Shown here piece by piece: positions 1-7,506 of a DNA stretch of 64,000 nt. Origin of the DNA: Halogranum amylolyticum (GTDB lineage Archaea > Halobacteriota > Halobacteria > Halobacteriales > Haloferacaceae); assembly GCF_900110465.1 (NCBI RefSeq), contig NZ_FODV01000002.1:248001-312000 (forward strand), in the 5' to 3' direction. The stretch's first letter is position 1, and each line of letters starts with the position of its first letter. A model generated the notes under the pieces. It saw only the letters and a list, made by a program, of their open reading frames with translations. It was not told where the DNA came from and made no database searches. Both the position numbers and the translations under genes were made by a program.

Positions 1-1564
1 CGAGGAACTCGCGGTCGTCCTCCAGACTCCCGTACTCCGCCTCGCGGAGTTCGCGCCGCCAGTCGCCGGTGTTCTCGAGGAACGTGACGAAGTTGGCGAT
101 GCCGACGATGTCGACACCGGCGGCCCACAGTTCCGGATACTCGGTGAGCGCGGCGAGCACCATGAACCCGCCGTAGGAGCCGCCCATCGCGACGATGCGG
201 TCGGAGTCGACGGCCGGGTGGTCGTGGAGCCACTCGACGGCTGCTTCGATATCCTTCACCGAGTCCATCCGGTTCTCGACGTCGTCGAGGTGGCCGTAGG
301 CCTTCCCGTAGCCCGCCGACCCGCGGACGTTCGGTTCGAAGACGGCGTAGCCGTTCTGGACGAGGTACTGTTTGACGCCGCTGAAGGAGGGGCGACGCTG
401 CGACTCGGGGCCGCCGTGGATGTCGACGATGACGGGCGTCTCACCGTGGCCGGTGTCGGTCGCCGGCAGCGTGAAGAACGCCGGGATCTGTCGGTCGTCG
501 AACGTCGGGTAGTGGACGAGCTCCGGCTCGACGAACGTCTCGCGGGGGATGCCCGCCGTTGCCGCCCGCGTCCACCGTTGGACCTCGCCGGTCTCCATCG
601 CGATCACGTAGACGTTGGTGTTGTCGGCGCTCCCCGTCACCGTGAGCGCGAACCGCTCGGCGTCGGGGCCGAAACTGACGCCGCCGGCAACGCCCTCGGG
701 GAGCTCCGGCTGCGGGAACGTCTCGACGGTGTCGGGGTCCGTGAGCGTCCCCGTCGTCAGTTCGGTGTAGCCGTCGACGTTCTGCGAGTAGACCAGTCGG
801 CCGGTGTCGTGGTCGATGGCGACGCCGTCGAGCTCCCAGTCGCCGCCCTCCTCGACGGTTGTGAGTTCCCGCGTCTCGACGTGCAGGCGGGCGAGGTAGA
901 GCGTGTCCGCACCGTCGTCGGTGACGAGATACAGGTTCTCTCCCTTCGGCCCCCACGTGACGCTCTGGTAGCGGATCGTGTCTTCGTGGGGCGTGAGGTG
1001 AGTCAACTCACCGGAGTCGATGTCGAGGACGTAGACGTCCTGATCGAAGTTCGAGTACGCCTCGGTGACGACGAGGCGGCTGTCGTCCGGGCTCCAGCCG
1101 CCGACGTTGAGCCAGCCGTCGCCCTCGTAGACGAGTTCGGCGTCGTTGCCGACGGCGTCGCGGGCCTGCACGTAGACGTCGAACACCGAGTTGTCGCGGC
1201 GGTTGGAGGTGAACGCGAACCGCTCGCCGTCGTGACTCCATCCGCCCCACCAGTGTTTGGCGTCGGGTCGCTGCGTCAGGTTCGTGATCTCGCCCGTGTC
1301 GGGACCGAGCAGGTAGAGCTGGTCGCGTTCGTTGCCGCCCTCGTCCATCCCGAAGGCGAGTTCGCGTCGTTCGGGCGACCACGACCCGAAGGTGACTCGC
1401 TCGTCGTAGAACGTGTGTTGGTCGGGCCACTCGCCCGGGCCGCCGACGCTCCACACTTGCGAGGTGCCCGTCGTGTCCATCAGGAACGAGAGCGTCTCGC
1501 CGCTCGGCGAGAAGGAGGCGCCGTAGGCGCTGCGGATGTTGAGATAGCGTTCGATGTCGTACAT
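1..1564 (-). CDS. S9 family peptidase (prolyl oligopeptidase type), 3' end cut by the window
   Basis: About 521 residues are visible; the C-terminus lies off the left edge. The N-terminal part has repeated WSPD/LTxxP-type segments typical of the seven-bladed TolB/DPP-like propeller. The alpha/beta-hydrolase domain follows, with the nucleophile in GGSYGGF (Ser about residue 463) and an HGGP oxyanion-hole motif before it. The family cleaves short peptides or acyl-peptides in the cytoplasm; the catalytic Asp and His must lie beyond the window. The ATG at 1564 is chosen because a T-rich box (reverse strand, about 1589-1597) sits about 26 bases upstream, as expected for a leaderless haloarchaeal transcript. 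Exact substrate is unknown. Confidence 0.9.
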   Translation of the reverse strand, partial: MYDIERYLNIRSAYGASFSPSGETLSFLMDTTGTSQVWSVGGPGEWPDQHTFYDERVTFGSWSPERRELAFGMDEGGNERDQLYLLGPDTGEITNLTQRPDAKHWWGGWSHDGERFAFTSNRRDNSVFDVYVQARDAVGNDAELVYEGDGWLNVGGWSPDDSRLVVTEAYSNFDQDVYVLDIDSGELTHLTPHEDTIRYQSVTWGPKGENLYLVTDDGADTLYLARLHVETRELTTVEEGGDWELDGVAIDHDTGRLVYSQNVDGYTELTTGTLTDPDTVETFPQPELPEGVAGGVSFGPDAERFALTVTGSADNTNVYVIAMETGEVQRWTRAATAGIPRETFVEPELVHYPTFDDRQIPAFFTLPATDTGHGETPVIVDIHGGPESQRRPSFSGVKQYLVQNGYAVFEPNVRGSAGYGKAYGHLDDVENRMDSVKDIEAAVEWLHDHPAVDSDRIVAMGGSYGGFMVLAALTEYPELWAAGVDIVGIANFVTFLENTGDWRRELREAEYGSLEDDREFL

Positions 1565-1702
1565 GACCCGGGCTTCCACCGCAGGGGACAAACGGTTTTG
1601 GGTGGTGTCCCGTCTCGGCGACGCCGGTCTCTCCGCGTCGACGTCACACGAGAGATCCGGCGACGATCTGTAGGAAGACCAGTCAGTTCGGAAAGACGTG
1701 GG

Positions 1703-1708
1703 TTTTAT
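1703..1708 (+). promoter_or_regulatory. TATA box of the glycosyltransferase gene
   Basis: TTTTAT, centred 26 bases before the ATG at 1731. This spacing supports a leaderless transcript starting at that ATG and argues against the longer open frame from 1698, which would place the box inside the gene. Confidence 0.6.
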
Positions 1709-1730
1709 CGTGCGACACGAACGGCGGACT

Positions 1731-2778
1731 ATGCGAGTCGCGTTCGTTGCGATGGTCACGGCGTATCACGAGGAGACGCCGGCGACGCTGCGGACGCGAC
1801 GGATCGCCCGCCACCTCGCCGCGCGAGGCCACGACGTCACCGTGCTCTGTGCGCGCTGGTGGGACGGCGACGTCCGGGAATTCGAACATCTCGTACCGCG
1901 CGGTCACCGCTGACCCGTCGGCAAAGGCGTTCGCCTCGAAACTCCCGCTCGCGCTGCGACGTCTCTCACCCGACGTCGTTCACGCGGCCGTCACACCGCC
2001 GTCGGCCGTCATCGCCACGACGACCACTGCTCGCCTGCTCCGGGTCCCGGTCGTCGTCGACTGGTGGGGCGAGGGTACCGGGTCGGCGTCGAACTACTGC
2101 CGCGCCGCCACGAAGGCCGACGCGGTCGTCACACCCTCGGAGACCGTCCGGACGCAGGTCCGCGAGTATGGGGCCGCCGCGGACGACGTCCGGGTGATCC
2201 CCGAGAGCGTCGATCTGTCGCTCGTCCGGGAGGCACCGGTCGACGAGCGAGCCGACGTCGTCTACGCGCGAGAACTCGACGAGGCGGCCAACGTCGAGGG
2301 GTTCCTGCTCGCGCTGGCCGAGTTGCGGGACCGCGACTGGCGCGCGGCCGTCGTCGGCGACGGCCCCGAACGCGACCGGGCGGAGCGGACCGCTCGCGAC
2401 CTCCGCATCGCCGACCGCGTCGACTTCCTCGGTCACCTGCCGCTCGAGGATCGCGTCTCGGTGTTGAAAGGCGCCCACGTGTTCGCCCAGACTGCGACCC
2501 GCGAGGCGTTCCCGACGAACCTCCTGTGGGGACTCGCCGCCGGCTGCGTCGGCATCGTCGAGTACCAGGCGGGGTCGAGCGCCCACGAACTCGTCGAGGG
2601 GCGCGAGCGCGGCACGCTCGTCACGAACCCCCAGGAACTGGCCGACGAGATCGTCGCCGCCGGCGAGTTGGAGCGGCAGACGTACGACGACTCGTTCGCC
2701 GCCTTCGACCACCGCGAGGTGCTCGAACGGTATCTCGACTGCTATCGCGACGTCGTCGACGGCTACGGCTTCTTCTAG
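1731..2778 (+). pseudogene. Glycosyltransferase family 4 gene with a frameshift
   Basis: The N-terminal Rossmann half (MRVAFVAMVTAYHEE..., then RGHDVTVLCARWWDGD) runs from 1731 and stops at 1913. The rest continues one frame over (NISYRAVTADPSAK... to 2778) and holds the GT4-type C-terminal half with GDGPERDRAE, FLGHLPLEDRV and a FPTNLLWGLAAG region. The break lies at about 1884-1887, where only one base separates the codons for Phe-Glu and Ile-Ser-Tyr. A net loss of two or five bases, or gain of one, explains it. If intact it would be a roughly 345-residue cytoplasmic enzyme using a nucleotide-sugar donor. A sequencing error is the main alternative to a true pseudogene. Confidence 0.75.
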
Positions 2779-2871
2779 GACCGACCGGCGACAAGACGGC
2801 GAGCGTGGCACTCGACGTCCGACGAGAGAACCGAGAGGAAAGAGAGAGCGAGGGTTGCCGACTACTGCGTA

Positions 2872-3606
2872 CTACTGTTCGGTACCGTAGTCGCCGCCGT
2901 ACTTCATGAAGAAGTACGCCAGCCCGAGCGTCGCAACCATCGAGAACGACGTCGCGACGCCGAGGGACTTCGCGCTGTCGGGCACGGTCGGGACGCTCGA
3001 CCCGCCGCCGCCACCACCGCCGCCACCGCCGCCGGCGTCCGGGGTCACGCTGATCGTCCCGGTCATCCCGGCGCTCTCGTGCGGCGAACAGTAGTACTCG
3101 TAGGTCCCCTCCGTCTCGAAGGTGTAGGAGTACTCGTGACCCGTGTCGTAGGTCTTGCTGTCGCCGCCTTCGCTTCCCTTCCAGGAAGCACCCTCCGGAA
3201 CCGACGAGGGGACGACGTTGTGGTTGTCCGACTCCCAGACCCACGTGATCGTCGAACCGGGCGTGACTTCGACCTCCGCGGGGTCGAAGACGAGTTCGCC
3301 CTCCGGTCCGACGGTAACCGTCTTCGACATGCCGCCGCCGCCACCGCCGCCGCCGGACTCGTTGCCCGACGATTCGTTACCCGACGACTCGTTGCCGGCG
3401 GTCTCGTTACCTGCAGACGCGTTGCCGGACGACTCGTTGCCGGCCGCCGTCGTGGTGGCGTTATCGCCGCTCGCAGTCGTCGTCTCGTTCCCCGTCGCGG
3501 TCCCGTTGCCCTCTTGCTGGGCGGCCGCAGTGCCCGCCGCCGCCACTGCGGTCCCCGCTGCCGTCAGGAAGGCACGCCGCGAGAGATCTGCGTTGCCGTC
3601 GGTCAT
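2872..3606 (-). CDS. Halocyanin-type blue copper protein, membrane anchored
   Basis: About 244 residues from the ATG at 3606, which places a twin-arginine signal (SRRAFLTAAG) near the N-terminus; an ATG at 3630 is an alternative. After the signal comes an Asn/Ser/Gly/Glu linker built of GNESSGNES-like repeats, then one cupredoxin domain with the expected type-1 copper ligands: His in DNHNVV and Cys, His and Met in YYCSPHESAGM. A run of ten glycines leads to a C-terminal membrane helix (SLGVATSFSMVATLGLAYFFM) with a short cytoplasmic tail. Halocyanins carry electrons outside the membrane to oxidases or reductases. Tat export is usual in haloarchaea. Confidence 0.88.
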   Translation of the reverse strand: MTDGNADLSRRAFLTAAGTAVAAAGTAAAQQEGNGTATGNETTTASGDNATTTAAGNESSGNASAGNETAGNESSGNESSGNESGGGGGGGGMSKTVTVGPEGELVFDPAEVEVTPGSTITWVWESDNHNVVPSSVPEGASWKGSEGGDSKTYDTGHEYSYTFETEGTYEYYCSPHESAGMTGTISVTPDAGGGGGGGGGGGSSVPTVPDSAKSLGVATSFSMVATLGLAYFFMKYGGDYGTEQ

Positions 3607-3719
3607 TGTCGGCCGTTGGGAGTCGTCCATAGTGAATACTTTGGTTCCGCCCGCGCTCACGTCTCAACGGTGTGAGCCATCGGTGACGGGAACAGTCTGC
3701 GACGACCGAGTTTCGGCGG

Positions 3720-4772
3720 CTACAGCGTGTAGTCGTGTTCGCCGGTCTCGCTGTCGAGGAAGGCGGTCAGGAGGTCGACGACAGCGGCGACGTCGTCGCG
3801 ATGGACGCTCTCGGTGGGCGTGTGGAGATAGCGCGTCGGCACCGAGATGGCACCGACGGGTTTCGCGCCGTGGGACCGCTGGAGGCCGCCCGTGTCCGTC
3901 CCGCCGGCGGGCAGGATCTCGAGTTGGTAGTCGATCTCCTCAGCCTCGGCGACGTCGCGTAGTCGGCGGTGGACCTTCCGGTTCGTGATGACGCTGGAGT
4001 CTTTGAGCTTGATCGCCGCACCGTCGCCGAGTTCCGTCACGTACTCCGCCGCGTCGAACGAGGGGACGTCGTTGGCGACGGTCGTGTCCAGCGCGAGAGC
4101 GAGAGCCGGGTCGAGGTCGACGCCGATCGCCTCCGCCCCGCGGAGTCCGACCTCTTCTTGGACGGTCGCGACGAAGTGGACCGTCACGTCGGGGTCGTCG
4201 AGCCGCCGGGCGGCCTCGAGCATCGCGAACACCGACACGCGGTTGTCCAGCGCCTTCCCGGTGAGGTGGTCGCCCATCTCGACGGTCGTCTGGGCCGTCG
4301 TCACGAGGTCGCCGACGTCGACGCGCTCCTCGACGGCGTCGCTCGGCAGACCGACGTCCACGTAGACGTCCTCGACTTTCGGTTCCTTCTCCTTCTGCTC
4401 CTCGGTGAGCGTGTGCGGCGGTACCGACCCGATGACGCCCGGGAGGTCGCCCGCCTCGGTGAGTACGGTCACGCGTTGGGCCTTCAGAATGCGCGGGTCC
4501 CACCCGCCGAGCGCGTCCAGTTGCAGGAACCCCTCGTCGGTGACGTGTTTGACCATGAACCCGATCTCGTCCATGTGGGCAGCGACGACGACCGCGTAGT
4601 CGCTCGCCCCCTCGACGGTGCCGACGAGGTTCCCCATCGCGTCCGAGCGCACCTCGTCGACGACCCCGTCGAACTCGCGGCGGACGACGTCGCGGAGGCG
4701 GTCCTCGTAGCCCGGGACACCGCTCGTCTCGGTCAACTCCTTCAGCAGGTCGAAGTCGAGAGCCATGTCCAC
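3720..4772 (-). CDS. M42 family metallopeptidase (glutamyl aminopeptidase/endoglucanase-like)
   Basis: 350 residues, the usual length for the tetrahedral M42 aminopeptidases that trim N-termini of peptides in the cytoplasm. Visible metal and catalytic motifs are AAHMDEIG (first His-x-Asp), GKALDNRVS (bridging Asp), VQEEVGLRG (Glu-Glu), ALDTTVAND and a C-terminal RYLHTPTE His. The PAGGTDTGG loop is also typical. An ATG two codons in (4766) is an equally plausible start. The gene stands alone, with the halocyanin gene downstream on the same strand. Substrate preference cannot be read from sequence. Confidence 0.9.
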   Translation of the reverse strand: MDMALDFDLLKELTETSGVPGYEDRLRDVVRREFDGVVDEVRSDAMGNLVGTVEGASDYAVVVAAHMDEIGFMVKHVTDEGFLQLDALGGWDPRILKAQRVTVLTEAGDLPGVIGSVPPHTLTEEQKEKEPKVEDVYVDVGLPSDAVEERVDVGDLVTTAQTTVEMGDHLTGKALDNRVSVFAMLEAARRLDDPDVTVHFVATVQEEVGLRGAEAIGVDLDPALALALDTTVANDVPSFDAAEYVTELGDGAAIKLKDSSVITNRKVHRRLRDVAEAEEIDYQLEILPAGGTDTGGLQRSHGAKPVGAISVPTRYLHTPTESVHRDDVAAVVDLLTAFLDSETGEHDYTL

Positions 4773-4880
4773 GCTTGGCGGAGTCGCCGCAAAAGTCCTC
4801 CCAGTCGCCGTCTACAAAACTTCCAATGAGTTTAGTGTGGTTCCGGAACGCTTTTGCGCCCGTTGTGTGCATGAACGGGT

Positions 4881-5144
4881 ATGTCGAACGACGAGACCGC
4901 AGCCGAGATCCGCTCACAGCTCCTGGAGGCGTTCAACGGTGCCGAATACCCCGTCAGCAATCAGATGGACCTCGTCCCCGCGCTCCCGAACGGTCCGGGG
5001 ACGCGCTTCGAGGCCGGCGACACCAGTTTCACCGCGATGGAGATGGCCGCGAAGCTCGGCAGTCACCAGGAGTTCCCGTACAACTCCGCGGAGGAGCTCG
5101 TCGACGACGTGATGGACGGGCTCCGCGCGGAAGGGATGCTGTAG
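4881..5144 (+). CDS. MTH865 family small protein
   Basis: 87 residues, acidic and without membrane segments. It shows the family's central run around VSNQMDLVPALPNGPGT and a second conserved block FEAGDTSFTAMEMAAKLG. The fold is known from Methanothermobacter MTH865, but no biochemical role is established. A T-rich box (about 4849-4856) lies about 26-30 bases upstream of the ATG, so the gene has its own promoter and is read divergently from the M42 peptidase. Family assignment is from memory of the motif pattern. Confidence 0.78.
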   Translation: MSNDETAAEIRSQLLEAFNGAEYPVSNQMDLVPALPNGPGTRFEAGDTSFTAMEMAAKLGSHQEFPYNSAEELVDDVMDGLRAEGML

Positions 5145-5247
5145 ACAGTCGACACGTTCGCACGCAGTTTTCGTCTCGTCGCCGGCGACTGATCGACGGT
5201 CGGTCGTCGATGACCGACCGCCGGCGGCGAGAGGTTCTTTAGCTCCC

Positions 5248-5868
5248 GTGCCCAAGCAGTCTGTAGTGCTGCCCGAGTGGCTCTCGATCTTCCCGCCGTG
5301 GCTCCTTACGGGACTCGGCGTCGGCGTCGCCGCCTCGATCGTCGTCGCGGGTATCTTCGTCGCCGCCGACCGGCTCTACCCGACGGCACCCATCGACCCC
5401 TCCCAGCGGTTCGACGGGACGACGCGACGGCGCGCCGAGATCCGCGACTACCTCTCGCAGATCGGCGAACCGTTCGCCGAAGACCACCCGGTTCACGGCC
5501 ATACGGTCGCGTTCTACCTCCCCAGTCGCGGCGTCGCCATCACCTTCGACGCACAGGCGTACTTCCACATCGAGCGTGCGGGTACGTACGCCGTCCTCTG
5601 CGAACACGAGATGCCGGGGTCGCAGCTCGGCCGACGGCTCCCCTTCGAGGTACCCGAGTTCGAGACTCCAGAGGAGGACCTCGACGATCCCGTGGTGGCC
5701 GCGTTCGACCGCCTCGGATTGCCGGCGACAGCGACTCGCGACGAGATCAAGACGGCCTACCGCTCGCAGGTGAAGGAGACGCATCCGGATCACGGCGGCG
5801 ACCAGACGGAGTTCAAGCGACTGCGCGAGGCGTACACGACGGCGAAGGGACACGCCGAGGAGAGTTAG
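5248..5868 (+). CDS. Membrane-anchored J-domain protein
   Basis: 206 residues from a GTG start. One hydrophobic segment (about residues 15-40, LLTGLGVGVAASIVVAGIFVA) anchors the protein. A middle region of unknown fold follows, and a J domain occupies the last 65 residues with the diagnostic HPD at about 179-181 (KETHPDHGG). J domains stimulate the ATPase of DnaK/Hsp70; here the co-chaperone would act at the cytoplasmic membrane face. The gene ends one base before the stop of the convergent regulator. No dnaK is nearby, so the partner is elsewhere. Confidence 0.85.
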   Translation: MPKQSVVLPEWLSIFPPWLLTGLGVGVAASIVVAGIFVAADRLYPTAPIDPSQRFDGTTRRRAEIRDYLSQIGEPFAEDHPVHGHTVAFYLPSRGVAITFDAQAYFHIERAGTYAVLCEHEMPGSQLGRRLPFEVPEFETPEEDLDDPVVAAFDRLGLPATATRDEIKTAYRSQVKETHPDHGGDQTEFKRLREAYTTAKGHAEES

Positions 5869-5869
5869 G

Positions 5870-6649
5870 TTAGGCGTCGGCGACCTCGTAGGAGACGTCG
5901 CCGTCGCGGAGTTCGTCGGTGACGCGTCCGACGGCGTCGGTGGTCGCGACGACGACGACGTCCTCGCCGCGAGCGGCAGCCTCGGCGGCGACGGCTCCGG
6001 CGGCGACGGCGACGGCGGGGTCGCTGCCCAGCGACCGGAGCGCGACGACCGCTTCGACGCCCGCCGCGACGACCAGTTCGGCGTCCTCGACGGCGGCGGC
6101 GAGCGCCTCCCGGTCGACGCTTCGACTCCCGCCGTCGCGGACCGGCGGCACCTGGTAGACGGTGACGCTGCCGGGCGTGAAGTCGATGACGCCCTCGAAC
6201 CCGGTGACGCTGACGTCCGTCCCCGCCTCTGCGTCCGTCGTCGCGACGCCGATCGCCGGACCCTCGTCGCCCGGCGTGGCGTGGAGCAGCCCTTCTCGGA
6301 GCGTCAGCGTCACCGTCTCGCCGGTCTCGATGTCGGCGGTGGCGACGGCGGCGTCCTCCTGGACGCTCTCGAGGACGTCCTCGGTGACGTGGTCGGCGAA
6401 CCGCCGGATGGCGGCGGCCTCCTTGAACAACCAGTCTACCCCCTCCTTCGTGACGCGGTAGCGGGAGCGACCCTCCTTCTCGACGAGACCGTCGTCGACG
6501 AGATCGCGGATGTACTCGCTGACGGCCTGACTCGTGACGCCGACGGCGTCGGCGATCTCGCCCTGACTCACCGCTGGCTGTCGGTCGGCGATCTCGACGA
6601 GGATGCGAAAGCGCGTCGCGGTGCGTTTGTCCTCCAGGGCTCCGCTCAT
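5870..6649 (-). CDS. Winged-helix transcriptional regulator (MarR/ArsR-like HTH plus effector-like domain)
   Basis: 259 residues. The N-terminal 75 residues form a winged helix: GEIADAVGVTSQAVSEYIRD is the recognition helix and GRSRYRVTKEG the wing. The rest has alternating beta strands and an alanine-rich C-terminal half (AVAVAAGAVAAEAAARGEDV) of a haloarchaeal family without a known ligand. The ATG at 6649 is supported by a TATAAA on the opposite strand (6673-6678) 26 bases upstream. The promoter faces that of the phosphoesterase gene, so either gene could be its target; that is inference. Confidence 0.78.
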   Translation of the reverse strand: MSGALEDKRTATRFRILVEIADRQPAVSQGEIADAVGVTSQAVSEYIRDLVDDGLVEKEGRSRYRVTKEGVDWLFKEAAAIRRFADHVTEDVLESVQEDAAVATADIETGETVTLTLREGLLHATPGDEGPAIGVATTDAEAGTDVSVTGFEGVIDFTPGSVTVYQVPPVRDGGSRSVDREALAAAVEDAELVVAAGVEAVVALRSLGSDPAVAVAAGAVAAEAAARGEDVVVVATTDAVGRVTDELRDGDVSYEVADA

Positions 6650-6672
6650 AGAACGGAGTTGGACGGCCAGCG

Positions 6673-6678
6673 TATAAA
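6673..6678 (-). promoter_or_regulatory. TATA box of the winged-helix regulator
   Basis: TATAAA on the plus strand (TTTATA as read by the minus-strand gene), centred 26 bases before the start at 6649. It is one half of a compact divergent promoter. Confidence 0.6.
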
Positions 6679-6696
6679 CCCACGTGGGACGGTAGC

Positions 6697-6704
6697 GATT
6701 TATC
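6697..6704 (+). promoter_or_regulatory. TATA box of the metallophosphoesterase gene
   Basis: GATTTATC, centred 26 bases before the GTG at 6727. It lies only about 25 bases from the opposing TATA box, so the two promoters cannot easily be occupied independently. Confidence 0.6.
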
Positions 6705-6726
6705 GCTCCGCACACACTGCTCTACC

Positions 6727-7419
6727 GTGCACGACCTGTCGTTTCGCGACCGCGCCGTGTTTCTCGCGGGACCGGAAGTGCTCGTCGTCGCCGACCTCCA
6801 CGTCGGCCGCGACGAGGCCTCCGGCGTGGAGTTCCCGCTCGGCGAGCGGTCGGACCTCCACGAGCGACTCGACAGGTTACTCGCTCACTACGACCCTGCG
6901 GAGGTCGTCGTCGCCGGCGACGTGCTCCACAGTTTCTCTCACGTCGCTCCGTCGATCGAGGCGAGTCTGTACGAACTGGCAGGCTGCTGTCACGACGTGG
7001 GCGCACGACTGGTGCTCGTCGCCGGCAACCACGACACCGTCCTCTCGGAGGTGTGGGACGGCCCCGTCCACGACAGCTACCGACTCGACGACGGGACGGT
7101 GATCTGTCACGGTCACGAACTGGTCGACGACCCGGCGACGCGCTACGTCGTCGGCCACGACCATCCTGCGATCGAGATCGAAGGACGGCGCCGCCCCTGC
7201 TATCTGTTCGGTGAGGGCGTCTACCGCGGGACGGACGTGTTGATGCTCCCGGCGTTCAACCGCCTCGCGGCGGGCGTCCCGGTCAACGAGATGCAGACGA
7301 GCGACTTCCAGTCGCCGTTCGTCACCGACGCCGACGTCTTTCGACCCATCGTCTACGACGCGGACAGCCACGAGACGCTTCGGTTCCCGCCGCTCGGGGA
7401 GTTCCGGCGGATGTTGTAG
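6727..7419 (+). CDS. Calcineurin-like metallophosphoesterase
   Basis: 230 residues from GTG. The full set of di-metal phosphoesterase motifs is present: DLHVGRD (Asp23, His25), AGDVLHS, AGNHDT, HGHEL and GHDHP. The length and the order of motifs match the small archaeal phosphoesterases often placed near ATP-dependent helicase genes (MJ0037-like), whose substrate is not settled. No helicase gene adjoins here. The start is fixed by the TATA box at 6697-6704. Convergent neighbours are absent and the NO-reductase gene follows after 87 bases. Confidence 0.86.
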   Translation: MHDLSFRDRAVFLAGPEVLVVADLHVGRDEASGVEFPLGERSDLHERLDRLLAHYDPAEVVVAGDVLHSFSHVAPSIEASLYELAGCCHDVGARLVLVAGNHDTVLSEVWDGPVHDSYRLDDGTVICHGHELVDDPATRYVVGHDHPAIEIEGRRRPCYLFGEGVYRGTDVLMLPAFNRLAAGVPVNEMQTSDFQSPFVTDADVFRPIVYDADSHETLRFPPLGEFRRML

Positions 7420-7506
7420 GTCACGTCCGAAGCATCCGAGATTAACACCCGTGCGAACTTACAATTAACTCGACGCCGATGCTACTGATGGATGGTCACG
7501 TGAACC

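Noticed and set aside
218..2197. 659-codon open frame on the plus strand
   Set aside because: It is antisense to the S9 peptidase and then runs into another frame of the glycosyltransferase. High GC makes such long shadow frames common, and the peptide is Arg/Val/Asp low complexity without any domain.
3340..3480. Short repeats coding for GNESSG-type units in halocyanin, considered as a CRISPR-like or tandem repeat array
   Set aside because: They are in-frame codon repeats of a linker, without unique spacers.
7479..7506. Upstream ATGs at 7479, 7488 and 7492 as NO-reductase starts
   Set aside because: The first two are out of frame; the one at 7492 is in frame but followed by TGA two codons later.
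7441..7506. NarO-type palindrome upstream of the NO reductase
   Set aside because: Only one CGAAC half-site (about 7454-7458) is visible; the partner half is not there, so I do not call an operator.
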